Origin: Microbacterium sp. STN6
Lineage (GTDB): Bacteria > Actinomycetota > Actinomycetes > Actinomycetales > Microbacteriaceae
Reading direction: 5' to 3'
NCBI RefSeq assembly: GCF_026410545.1
Contig: NZ_JAPMIT010000003.1
Location: 558,001 to 622,000, forward strand
DNA: 64,000 nucleotides
Positions 43,578 through 51,812 of the stretch are shown one piece after another. Under the pieces are notes generated by a model. It was given only the letters and a program-made list of their open reading frames with translations. It had not been told where the DNA came from and searched no databases. The position numbers and the translations under genes are program-made. The first letter of the stretch is position 1. The number at the start of each line of letters is the position of its first letter.

Positions 43578-44416
43578 GCTCGCGCCTCGGAGCCGGCGCC
43601 GGCGGGTGCGGGCTGCGGAACGTTGATGACCGAGACACTGCCGGAGACCGAGTTGGCGCGAATGTCGACCCATGACCCGTTGAGGGAGCCGGTGGTGCCG
43701 GTGTAGCCCTTGCCGCGCATCGAGCCGAGGAGCACGCCGTCGAGCTGTAGCCGACCCGACACCGTGTTGAGCGTGTATCGGCAGCCGGCGCCGCCCGTGA
43801 GGCGCAGAGTCAGGTCGCCTGAGACGGTGTTGGTGGCGACCTCGCCAGGGGTGCCGGTGATGTCGAGGAACACGTTGCCCGAGATGCTGTCGACGTTCGC
43901 GCGGGTGATCGCGCCGCTGGCCGTCACGTCGCCAGACACCGTGTGCGCGCTGACGCGGCCGGTGTGGCCCTGCACCGAGATCTCGCCGCTGACCCCGTTG
44001 AGTTCGAGGTCGCCGGCGAGCCCGTCGACCACGAGTTCGCCCGAGACGGTGCTGAGGCGGGCGTCGCTGGCGAGGCCGGAGATGAGCGCGTTGGCCGTGA
44101 CGACGCCGAACTTGAGGGCCACGTCGCGCGGCACCAGCACGCTGACGTCGGCGCGGGCGTAGCCTCGCCAGCTGCGGAACACGTCGACGAAGTTGTCCCA
44201 GCGCAGCTGCGGATGGTCGATCTCGAGGCTGTCGCCCTCGAGCGAGATCTTGAGGTCTTTGCCGGTCACGGAGTGCACCTCGATGCGGGCGCCGGGCTCG
44301 TCGTGGCCGATGATGTCGACCTGGCCGCCAATGAGGCCCACCTTGAGCCGGCGAACGAGATCGATGTCGATCACCTTCGTCTCGCCGGGCTGAACCAGCC
44401 ATTTCTCCTGCGGCAT
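43574..44416 (-). CDS. DUF4097 beta-repeat protein
   Basis: A 280-residue protein made of short repeated beta strands, with the recurring T-V-S-G-D/E-L/V-x-L/V pattern (ARLSTVSGELVVDGL, LNGVSGEISV, AHTVSGDVTA, TNTVSGDLTL, LNTVSGRLQLDG) expected of DUF4097/adhesin-like beta-helices. There is no signal peptide. The function is unknown; it may be the sensor partner of the PadR protein with which it overlaps. AAGGAA precedes ATG 44416. Confidence 0.85.
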   Translation of the reverse strand: MPQEKWLVQPGETKVIDIDLVRRLKVGLIGGQVDIIGHDEPGARIEVHSVTGKDLKISLEGDSLEIDHPQLRWDNFVDVFRSWRGYARADVSVLVPRDVALKFGVVTANALISGLASDARLSTVSGELVVDGLAGDLELNGVSGEISVQGHTGRVSAHTVSGDVTASGAITRANVDSISGNVFLDITGTPGEVATNTVSGDLTLRLTGGAGCRYTLNTVSGRLQLDGVLLGSMRGKGYTGTTGSLNGSWVDIRANSVSGSVSVINVPQPAPAGAGSEARA

Positions 44417-44477
44417 GCTCTGTTCCTTCGGTTGGGGGCGGTTGCTCGGCTGCCCGTTTGGCGGTGTTGTCTGTGGC

Positions 44478-44523
44478 GGCAGGTCGCGATATATCTCGAC
44501 CTGCCGAAAGACACGATATATCG
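44478..44523. promoter_or_regulatory. Two GATATATC palindromes upstream of the DUF4097-padR operon
   Basis: A 28-bp palindrome (44478-44505, arms of 14 with one mismatch) is centred on CGATATATC; a second perfect palindrome CGATATATCG is at 44514-44523. Their centres are 27 bases apart. AT-rich dyads of this form are typical PadR operators, and they stand out sharply from the surrounding GC-rich DNA. They lie 60-105 bases before the first gene. Confidence 0.65.
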
Positions 44524-44547
44524 CGTTCCGGTGAAACGCAAGCGGGC

Positions 44548-44698
44548 TTCGAGATGGTGTTGCGCGTTCGGCAGATGCGGGTTGAGGAGCCGCGAAGTGG
44601 CGTCTCGAAGCCCGCTGTTGGGTTTCGAGACAGTGCTGCGCACTTCCTCAACCCGCTGGTTTCGAGATGGTGTTGCGCGTTCGGCAGATGCGGGTTGA
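44548..44698. repeat. 38-bp direct repeat enclosing an inverted pair of family B repeats
   Basis: An identical 38-base sequence starting TTCGAGATGGTGTTGCGCG occurs at 44548-44585 and 44661-44698. Between them are a forward family B copy (44579-44613) and an inverted one (44620-44654). The second direct repeat runs up to the stop codon of the aldo/keto reductase gene. The gap 44417-44698 holds these repeats and the PadR-type palindromes. Confidence 0.85.
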
Positions 44699-45580
44699 TC
44701 AGGCGGCGATCCCGTTCAGCTCGGCGAGGGCGTCAGCGGGCAGCTCGAGCCCGGCGCCGGCGACGTTCTGCTCCAGGTGCGCCACCGATGACGTGCCCGG
44801 AATGAGCAGGATGTTCGGCGACCTCTGCAGCAGCCACGCCAACGCGACGGAGATCGGCGTCGCCCCGAGCCGCGCCGCCACCTGGTTCAGCGTCTGGGAC
44901 TGCAGCGGCGTGAAGCCGCCGAGCGGGAAGTACGGCACGTACGCGATGCCCTGCTCTGCGAGCGCGTCGATGAGGTCATCGTCCTCGCGATTGGCGATGT
45001 TGTAGGAGTTCTGCACCGACACGATCGGCGCGATGGACTGCGCCTCGGCGACCTGCTCGGCGGTGACGTTGCTCACGCCGAGGTGCCTGATCAGGCCCTC
45101 CTGCTGCAGTTCGACCAGCGCCGTGAACGGCTCCTCGATCGAGCCGGGCTCTGCCCGGTCGATGCCGCCGACGCGCAGGTTGACGAGGTCGAGCGCGTCG
45201 AGACCGAGGCGGGTGAGGTTGTCGTGTACGGCCGCACGAAGTTGCTGCGGCGAACGGGCATGCGGCCATCCGCCCTCTGAATCGCGAAGCGAGCCGACCT
45301 TGGTGACGATGTGCAGCGATGCGCGGTACGGATGCAGCGCTTCGCGGATGATCTCGTTCGTGACGTACGGGCCGTAGAAGTCCGACGTGTCGATGTGCGT
45401 GATGCCGAGCTCGACGACGCGTCGCAGCACGGCGATGGCCGCGTCACGGTCGGCGGGCGGGCCGAACACGCCCGGCCCGGCGAGCTGCATTGCACCGTAG
45501 CCGATGCGTGTGACGGTGAGGTCGTCGGCGAGCGTGAGGGTGCCGCCGGCGAGAGTGTGGGATGTCGTGGTCGATGTCAT
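44699..45580 (-). CDS. Aldo/keto reductase
   Basis: A 293-residue NADPH-dependent TIM-barrel oxidoreductase. The catalytic set is visible: Asp in HIDTSDFYGP, Tyr in DFYG, Lys in IVTKVG. Then come DLVNLRVGG, HLGVSNVT and the C-terminal LIPGTSSVAHLEQN cofactor loop. It resembles the oxidoreductases of the YdbC/pyridoxal reductase-like group; the substrate is unknown. It is divergent from an XRE-type regulator that may control it, with 104 bases between. Confidence 0.9.
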   Translation of the reverse strand: MTSTTTSHTLAGGTLTLADDLTVTRIGYGAMQLAGPGVFGPPADRDAAIAVLRRVVELGITHIDTSDFYGPYVTNEIIREALHPYRASLHIVTKVGSLRDSEGGWPHARSPQQLRAAVHDNLTRLGLDALDLVNLRVGGIDRAEPGSIEEPFTALVELQQEGLIRHLGVSNVTAEQVAEAQSIAPIVSVQNSYNIANREDDDLIDALAEQGIAYVPYFPLGGFTPLQSQTLNQVAARLGATPISVALAWLLQRSPNILLIPGTSSVAHLEQNVAGAGLELPADALAELNGIAA

Positions 45581-45671
45581 GCCACCGACTCTGCCCGCAC
45601 CCGCCGCCCTCAGCGAGAGCCCCCGCGTTCCTGGGGGCGGCAGGGCCAGTGACCGCCGCCGCGAGTGGGGC

Positions 45672-45677
45672 TAGCGT
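45672..45677 (+). promoter_or_regulatory. -10 element of the XRE-type regulator gene, probably leaderless
   Basis: TAGCGT, 7 bases before ATG 45685; no ribosome binding site is seen. Confidence 0.5.
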
Positions 45678-45684
45678 TGGTGAC

Positions 45685-46626
45685 ATGGCGGCAGCGATCG
45701 GAAGAGGCGGGGCGGGCACGAGTGCGCTCGGCGAGTACCTCACGGCACGACGCGCCCTCGTTCAGCCTCAGGATGTCGGGATCCGCGTGAACGGGATCCG
45801 TCGCGTCGCCGGCCTGCGTCGAGAAGAGGTGGCGATGCTTGCCGGCATCAGTTCCGACTACTACCTGCGTCTTGAGCAGGGGCGGGACCGGCATCCGTCG
45901 GTTCAGGTGCTCGACGCCCTCGCCCAGGTGCTGCAGCTCGACGCCCTCGCCACCCGCTATCTCATCAGCCTCGCGCAGGAGCAGCCGAGGACGGCGCCGA
46001 GGCGCTCGCGCGAAGTCGTGCCCACCGGCATCCGTCAACTGCTTGACGTGCTGCAGCAGCCTGCGTTCGTCGAGGGGCGCTACCTCGACGTGCTTGCGTC
46101 GAACTCGCTCGCGCTGGCGCTCTCGCCGAACTTCGCGGTGGGCGGCAACCGGCTGCGCGACTTCTTCCTCGACGAGCGCGAGAAGGCTCTCTACGTGGAC
46201 TGGGATCACGCCGCCGCGGGGATCGTTGCCGGCTTTCGCGCGCTCGTCGGCGCCGACACGAGCGACCCGCGATTCGTGCAGCTCGTCGGCGAGCTCTCTC
46301 TGGCCAGCGAGCCCTTCCGGCGGCTGTGGGCGCGGCATGACGTTCAGCTTCGCGCGGGGGGAGCGACGCGGCTGCGGCATCCCGAAGTCGGCGATCTGAC
46401 GCTGCGACGCGAGAAGCTCGGGATCGGTGGCACCGACGGCCTGCTGCTCGTCATCTATCACGCCGAACCGGGATCGGAGACGGCCGGGCTGCTCACGCTG
46501 CTGGGTTCGCTCGACGCCTCCGGCCCTCGCGAGCCTCGGGCAACGGGGCGCCGGGAGTGCCCGCCTCCTGAGCCGGGAGGCGCAGAGCGAACAGCGGCAG
46601 GCTCCAGTGGCACAGCGGGCCGATGA
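45685..46626 (+). CDS. XRE-type regulator with MmyB-like ligand-binding domain
   Basis: A 313-residue regulator. Residues 12-85 form the helix-turn-helix (LGEYLTARRALV, VAGLRREEVAMLAGISSDYYLRLEQGRDRHPS). Residues 105-275 fit the MmyB-like PAS-type domain (LLDVLQQPAFVEGRYLDVLASNSLA, FFLDEREKALYVDWDHAA, RHPEVGDLTL). The divergent aldo/keto reductase is the likely target. The last 45 codons overlap the convergent yczE-like gene by 134 bases and encode low-complexity Pro/Glu/Gly sequence. Confidence 0.9.
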   Translation: MAAAIGRGGAGTSALGEYLTARRALVQPQDVGIRVNGIRRVAGLRREEVAMLAGISSDYYLRLEQGRDRHPSVQVLDALAQVLQLDALATRYLISLAQEQPRTAPRRSREVVPTGIRQLLDVLQQPAFVEGRYLDVLASNSLALALSPNFAVGGNRLRDFFLDEREKALYVDWDHAAAGIVAGFRALVGADTSDPRFVQLVGELSLASEPFRRLWARHDVQLRAGGATRLRHPEVGDLTLRREKLGIGGTDGLLLVIYHAEPGSETAGLLTLLGSLDASGPREPRATGRRECPPPEPGGAERTAAGSSGTAGR

Positions 46627-47161
46627 GCAACGCGAACGCGAGTGTGCCGAAGCCGACGTTCCCGCCAAGCGCCCAGCCGATGGCGAGCACCGTCAGCTCG
46701 ATCGCGGTGCGCACCATCCAGATGGGTCGGCCGGTGCGCTGGTGCAGCCCCGTCATCAGGCCGTCGCGGGGGCCTGGCCCGAGCTGGGGGCCAATGTAGA
46801 GGCCCGTTGCGAGGCCGAGCAGCAGAAGCCCGCCGGCGAACAGCAGGATGCGCAGCCACAGCGCGTCGGGAGCCGGAATCACCGCGAGGCCCAACTGGGC
46901 GCTCGGCCCGATGAGAAGGGCGTTGAGGATCGTGCCGAGGCCGGGCCGCTGACGCAACGGGATCCAGAGCAGCAGCACCGCGAGTCCGATGATGTTCGTC
47001 ATCAGCCCGAACGCGATGCCGGTGTGCAGCGCAAGGCCCTGCGTCAGCACATCCCACGGATCAAGGCCCACGGCGGCCTGCACCATGGCGCTGATCGCGA
47101 TGCCGTAGAGAAAGAGCCCGAGGAGCAACTGCAGCAGGCGCCGGCCGAATCGAAATCTCAC
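46493..47161 (-). CDS. YczE/YitT-like membrane protein
   Basis: A 222-residue protein with five to six hydrophobic segments and the YczE features GLDPWDVLTQGLA, GPGPRDGLMTGLHQRTG and GFGTLAFALLIGP. The function is unknown; YczE genes are typically divergent from a MocR-type regulator, as here. GTG 47161 is the conserved start. The 3' 134 bases overlap the convergent regulator gene. Confidence 0.87.
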   Translation of the reverse strand: MRFRFGRRLLQLLLGLFLYGIAISAMVQAAVGLDPWDVLTQGLALHTGIAFGLMTNIIGLAVLLLWIPLRQRPGLGTILNALLIGPSAQLGLAVIPAPDALWLRILLFAGGLLLLGLATGLYIGPQLGPGPRDGLMTGLHQRTGRPIWMVRTAIELTVLAIGWALGGNVGFGTLAFALLIGPLCHWSLPLFALRLPAQEAGTPGAPLPEAREGRRRRANPAA

Positions 47162-47181
47162 GGGAACAATCCAATTTCAGA

Positions 47182-47222
47182 AGTGGACTCCTATCAAGAG
47201 GCCAATCTCAGTAGAGTGGACT
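47182..47222 (+). promoter_or_regulatory. Direct repeats AGTGGACT and -10 of the MocR-type gene
   Basis: AGTGGACT occurs at 47182-47189 and 47215-47222, 33 bases (about three helical turns) apart. Direct repeats are characteristic of MocR regulators. The second copy overlaps the -10 TAGAGT (47212-47217), which is 6 bases before ATG 47224, so binding would block a leaderless promoter. The region is shared with the divergent yczE-like gene. Confidence 0.6.
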
Positions 47223-47223
47223 T

Positions 47224-48663
47224 ATGTCGGTCTCGTCGCTTTCCGCCCGCGCGCTCGATTCACTGCTCGGCGAGTGGCGCTCGACGGGCACGGTCTACGA
47301 GGCGCTGGCCGACCGCATCCGCCTTCTCGTTCTCGACGGCCGCGTGGCCGTCGGCACGAGGCTGCCCGCCGAACGCGACCTGGCGGGGAAGCTGCAAGTG
47401 AGCCGCACCACCGTGGCCGCCGCGTATCGGCGGCTTCGCGAGCTCGGCTTCGCCGACAGCGTGCGCGGCTCCGGCACCCAGACGCGGATGCCGGCGGCCG
47501 GGCGCGCGCAACAGCCTGAGCCGGCGGGCGCACCACTCGACTTCACCAAGGCGGCGCTGCCGGCACCGAGCGCGCTGGCCGCCGAGGCGCGGGCCGCCGC
47601 GGAGCAGCTGCCGGCGTACCTCGGCGACACCGGCTACGACCCTGTAGGCCTCACCGTGCTGCGGGAGGCCATCGCGCGCCGCTACGAGGAGAGAGGGCTG
47701 CCCACCGATCCCGAGCAGATTCTGGTCACGGTCGGCGCCCAGCAGGCGATCGTGCTCGTCGCCCGCACGTTCCTCACCCGCGGTGACCGGGCGATCATCG
47801 AGGCGCCGACGTATCCGCACGCCTACGAAGCGCTGCACGCTGCCGGCGCGCGGCTCGTCGGGGTGCCGGTGACGACCGACTCGCCCGACGGCTGGGATAT
47901 GCCCGCGCTCGAATCCGCGATTCGCCGCACGAGCCCCGCGCTCGCCTACGTCATGCCGGACTTCCAGAACCCGACGGGTCGCACGATGTCACCGGAGCAG
48001 CGCGAGCGGCTGATCGATGCGGCGGCGAGCCGGGGCACCCTCGTCGTGGCGGACGAAACGCCGGCCGAACTCGACATCGACCGGCCGAGCTGCCCGAAAC
48101 CGCTGACCGCCTATGCGGGCGGCCAGCAGGCATCCGTGCTGCTGATCGGCTCGGCGAGCAAGACCATGTGGGGCGGCCTGCGCGTGGGGTGGATCCGGGC
48201 GGAACGCCCGGTCATCCGTCAGCTGGCCATTGTTCGGGCGGGCATCGACCTGGGCACGCCGATCCTCGAACAGCTGCTGACCGCGCGCCTGCTGCCCCGG
48301 CTCGACGAGATCCTCGCCGAGCGGCGTGATGCGCTCGCCGCGGGCCGCGCCGCGGTGTGCAACCAGCTCGCCGCCCGGTTTCCCGACTGGCACGTGCCTC
48401 GCATCGAGGGCGGGCTCGCCGCGTGGGTCAACATCGGCGCGCCCGTGAGCTCGCAGCTGGTGCTGGCGGCGCGCGCGCACGGGCTGCTCATCACGGCGGG
48501 GCCCCGCTTCGGCATCGACGGCGCCTTCGAGCGTTACCTGAGGGTGCCGATCATGCGCACGCCTGGCGAGGTGGAGCGTGCCGTCGACGCGCTGGCCCTC
48601 GCCTGGCCGAACGTCATCGGGCGCCGCGTTCCCGAGGCGGCCGCACTCGGCGCGGTCGTCTGA
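47224..48663 (+). CDS. MocR-type regulator (GntR HTH fused to aminotransferase domain)
   Basis: A 479-residue protein. Residues 22-90 are a GntR winged helix (LPAERDLAGKLQVSRTTVAAAYRRLRELG), and residues 110-470 are a type I aminotransferase fold that binds PLP. The PLP Lys is in GSASKTMWGGLRVGW, with PDFQNPTGRTM and ADETPAELD before it. MocR proteins act as PLP- or amine-responsive regulators. Its probable target is the divergent yczE-like gene and itself. Confidence 0.92.
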   Translation: MSVSSLSARALDSLLGEWRSTGTVYEALADRIRLLVLDGRVAVGTRLPAERDLAGKLQVSRTTVAAAYRRLRELGFADSVRGSGTQTRMPAAGRAQQPEPAGAPLDFTKAALPAPSALAAEARAAAEQLPAYLGDTGYDPVGLTVLREAIARRYEERGLPTDPEQILVTVGAQQAIVLVARTFLTRGDRAIIEAPTYPHAYEALHAAGARLVGVPVTTDSPDGWDMPALESAIRRTSPALAYVMPDFQNPTGRTMSPEQRERLIDAAASRGTLVVADETPAELDIDRPSCPKPLTAYAGGQQASVLLIGSASKTMWGGLRVGWIRAERPVIRQLAIVRAGIDLGTPILEQLLTARLLPRLDEILAERRDALAAGRAAVCNQLAARFPDWHVPRIEGGLAAWVNIGAPVSSQLVLAARAHGLLITAGPRFGIDGAFERYLRVPIMRTPGEVERAVDALALAWPNVIGRRVPEAAALGAVV

Positions 48664-48685
48664 AGCTGGGGACTGCTCAGCTTTC

Positions 48686-48718
48686 TGCACACACTGCAAT
48701 GCGATAATCGCGTGTGCA
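48686..48718. promoter_or_regulatory. Nested palindrome around the -10 of the RND permease gene
   Basis: TGCACAC (48686-48692) and GTGTGCA (48712-48718) are exact inverted copies flanking GCGAT-A-ATCGC (48701-48711). The -10-like GATAAT (48703-48708) lies in the middle, 5 bases before GTG 48714. A repressor bound here would cover the promoter and start codon. No regulator gene is adjacent except the upstream MocR gene. Confidence 0.5.
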
Positions 48719-51700
48719 CTTTCTTGCCGTCCTCAGCATGAAGAACCGCGCTCTCATCGCGCTCGTCACCATCGTCGTGGCCGTGTTCGGCTCTCTCGCA
48801 CTCACCAGCCTCAAGCAGGAGCTGGCGCCCTCCATCCAGTTCCCGCAGCTCGCCATCGTCACGAGCTACCCCGGCGCATCCCCGGAGGTCGTCAACAACG
48901 ACGTCTCGACGCCCGTGGAGGCCGCCATCCAGGGCGTGCCAGACCTGGACAGCACGTCGGCGGTCAGCAGCACCAACCAGTCGCTCATCACGGTCAAGTT
49001 CACGTACGGCACCAACCTCGCCACCGCCGAGCAGAAGCTCGACCAGGCCATCAACCGCATCAAGTCGACCCTGCCAGACGGGGTCGAGCCGCAGGTTCTC
49101 AGCGGCAGCATCGACGACCTGCCCGTCATCCAGGTGGCCGTCACGAGCGGCGAACAGACGAAGCAGCTCGCGGATCGGCTGAACCGCCTCGCCCTGCCCG
49201 AGCTGAAGAAGGTCGACGGCGTCAACGACGCGCAGCTCATCGGCGCCGCGGGGCAGCGCGTCACCATCGTTCCGGATGCGCAGAAGCTGGCAGCATCCGG
49301 GCTTTCGACGGCGGCGATCAGAACCGCGCTCACCCAGAACGGCGTGCTGGTGCCCGGCGGCCAGATCACGGAAGACGGCAAGACCCTCTCGGTGCAATCG
49401 GGGGCGCAGCTGCACTCGGTGAAGGACATCGCACTGCTGCCGCTCGCCCCCGGAATCACCATGGGCGACGTCGCGAAGGTCTCCCTGACCGACGACCCGA
49501 AGACCTCGCTCAGCCGGGTCGACGGCAGGCCCGCCCTGACGATCGCCGTCACCAAGCTGCCGAGCGCCAACACCGTCGACGTGTCGAAGGCGGTGACCGC
49601 GAAGCTGAGCGACCTGAGGCAGAAGGTGGGCCACGGCGCTACCTTCGACGTCGTCTTCGATCAGGCGCCGTTCATTGAGCAGTCCATCGACTCGCTCGCC
49701 GAGGAAGGCCTGCTCGGGCTTGGCTTCGCCGTTCTCGTGATCCTCATCTTCCTGCTCTCGGTGCGCTCGACCATCGTCACCGCCATCTCGATCCCGACGA
49801 GCGTGCTCATCACGTTCATCGGCATGCAGGCCACCGGCTACACGCTCAACATCATCACGCTTGGCGCGCTGACGATCGCGATCGGGCGCGTGGTGGACGA
49901 CTCCATCGTCGTGATCGAGAACATCAAGCGGCACCTTGTCGCCGGCGCCGACCGGGCGTCGACCGTGGTGCGGGCGGTGCGCGAGGTTGCCGGGGCGATC
50001 ACGGCATCCACCATCACCACCGTGGCCGTGTTCCTGCCCATCAGCTTCGTCGGCGACGTGACGGGCGAGCTGTTCCGGCCGTTCGCGCTCACCGTGACGA
50101 TGGCCCTACTGGCGTCGCTGCTCGTCGCGCTCACGATCGTGCCGGTGCTCGCGTACTGGTTCCTGCGCGCGCCTCGCGCGCGCAAGCACGAGGAGCTCTC
50201 AGGTGCAGAGTTCGTCACCGACGTCGAGGCCACTCCCGCGCACGATGAGCTCGAGCATCCGTCACGCCTGCAGCGCGGCTACCTGCCCATCATCCACTGG
50301 ACCCTGAAGCACTCGGCCGTCACCGTGATCATCGCGGTGCTCGTGCTCGGCGGAACCATCGCGCTCGTGCCGCTCATGAAGACGAACTTCCTCGGCAGCG
50401 AGGGGCAGAACACGCTGAGCCTCAGCCAGAAGGTGGCGCCGGGAACGAGCCTTGAGGCCATGGATGCCGCAGCGAAACCCATCGAGAAGAAGCTGCAGTC
50501 GACCAAGGGCGTCAAGACCGTGCAGGTCTCGATCGGTTCGAGCGGAAGCGCGTTGCGTGACGCGTTCACCGGCGGCGGCCAGGGCTCGATCAGCTACTCG
50601 GTGACGACCGACAAGAGCGCCGACCAGCTCGCCCTGCAGAACCGCATCGAGACGGAGCTGAAGAGCACCCCCGGTGGCAAGGACGTCACGGTGTCGTCAT
50701 CGAGCGGCTTCGGCGCGTCGAGCGACATCGAGATCGACGTCACGGCCACCTCGCGAGCCGCTCTCACCACGGCGACGGATGCGATTGATCATGCCGTCAG
50801 CCGCCTCGACTCGATCAAGCAGACCTCGAGCAACCTCAGCGCATCCCTGCCGTTCATCCAGGTGGCGGTCGACCGCGAGGCTGCCGCGGCGAGCGGGCTG
50901 AGCGAGGTGCAGGTGGGGCGCATCGTCTCGCAGGCCATGCAGCCCACCGCGGTCGGCTCGGTGGCGATCGACGAGAGCACGCTGAAGATCTACATCGAGA
51001 ACCCGGATGCGCCGACCACCGTCGACGCCCTGCGAACCCTGCCGATCCCGACCGCACGCGGGCCGGTCGCGCTCGACACGCTCGCCACCGTGAAGACCAC
51101 GAAGGGGCCGGCGACCGTCACGACCCAGAAGGGGCTGCGCAGCGCCGCCATCTCGGCGACGCCCGCGACCGACAACCTCACGGTCGCCAACGCGGACGTG
51201 CAGAAGGCGCTTGACGAGACCAGCCTGCCTGCCGGCGCCACCGCGACGATCGGGGGAGTGTCGGCGAGCCAGTCGAGCGCCTTCTCTCAGCTGGGTGTCG
51301 CGCTGCTCGCGGCCATCCTGATCGTGTACATCGTGATGGTGGCGACGTTCCGGTCGTTGCGGCAGCCACTGCTGCTGCTCGTGTCGATCCCGTTCGCGGC
51401 GACGGGCGCGCTTGTGCTGCAGATTCTCTCGGGCATCCCGCTCGGCGTGGCCTCGCTCATCGGCGTGCTCATGCTCATCGGCATCGTGGTGACGAACGCG
51501 ATCGTGCTCGTCGACCTCGTGAACCAGTACCGGCGCCGGGGCATGAGTGTGCCGGATGCGGTGGCACACGGGGCATCCAGGCGACTCCGGCCCATCCTCA
51601 TGACGGCCCTCGCCACCATCTTCGCGCTGCTGCCGATGGCCATCGGGGTGACGGGCCACGGCGGGTTCATCTCGCAGCCGCTCGCCCTCGTCGTGATCGG

Positions 51701-51803
51701 CGGCCTGGTGTCGTCGACGCTGCTGACGCTCATCGTGCTGCCGACGCTCTACAACCTCGTCGAGGGCGCCCGCGAGCGCCGCGCCGCCCGCACCGCGGGT
51801 TAG
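48714..51803 (+). CDS. RND-family efflux permease (AcrB/HAE1-like)
   Basis: A 1029-residue proton-driven transporter with the twofold RND layout: helix 1 (residues 10-30), a large extracytoplasmic domain, six helices (about 335-490), a second helix and domain from about 530, and five or six helices from about 860. Typical RND motifs are PGASPEVVNNDVSTPVE, GRVVDDSIVVIEN (proton-relay helix 4 with paired Asp) and GIVVTNAIVLVDL in helix 10. No membrane-fusion protein or outer channel is encoded nearby, as expected in a Gram-positive cell but leaving the mechanism open. GTG 48714 is the start; the message may be leaderless. Confidence 0.93.
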   Translation: MHFLAVLSMKNRALIALVTIVVAVFGSLALTSLKQELAPSIQFPQLAIVTSYPGASPEVVNNDVSTPVEAAIQGVPDLDSTSAVSSTNQSLITVKFTYGTNLATAEQKLDQAINRIKSTLPDGVEPQVLSGSIDDLPVIQVAVTSGEQTKQLADRLNRLALPELKKVDGVNDAQLIGAAGQRVTIVPDAQKLAASGLSTAAIRTALTQNGVLVPGGQITEDGKTLSVQSGAQLHSVKDIALLPLAPGITMGDVAKVSLTDDPKTSLSRVDGRPALTIAVTKLPSANTVDVSKAVTAKLSDLRQKVGHGATFDVVFDQAPFIEQSIDSLAEEGLLGLGFAVLVILIFLLSVRSTIVTAISIPTSVLITFIGMQATGYTLNIITLGALTIAIGRVVDDSIVVIENIKRHLVAGADRASTVVRAVREVAGAITASTITTVAVFLPISFVGDVTGELFRPFALTVTMALLASLLVALTIVPVLAYWFLRAPRARKHEELSGAEFVTDVEATPAHDELEHPSRLQRGYLPIIHWTLKHSAVTVIIAVLVLGGTIALVPLMKTNFLGSEGQNTLSLSQKVAPGTSLEAMDAAAKPIEKKLQSTKGVKTVQVSIGSSGSALRDAFTGGGQGSISYSVTTDKSADQLALQNRIETELKSTPGGKDVTVSSSSGFGASSDIEIDVTATSRAALTTATDAIDHAVSRLDSIKQTSSNLSASLPFIQVAVDREAAAASGLSEVQVGRIVSQAMQPTAVGSVAIDESTLKIYIENPDAPTTVDALRTLPIPTARGPVALDTLATVKTTKGPATVTTQKGLRSAAISATPATDNLTVANADVQKALDETSLPAGATATIGGVSASQSSAFSQLGVALLAAILIVYIVMVATFRSLRQPLLLLVSIPFAATGALVLQILSGIPLGVASLIGVLMLIGIVVTNAIVLVDLVNQYRRRGMSVPDAVAHGASRRLRPILMTALATIFALLPMAIGVTGHGGFISQPLALVVIGGLVSSTLLTLIVLPTLYNLVEGARERRAARTAG

Positions 51804-51812
51804 GAGCGCGCG

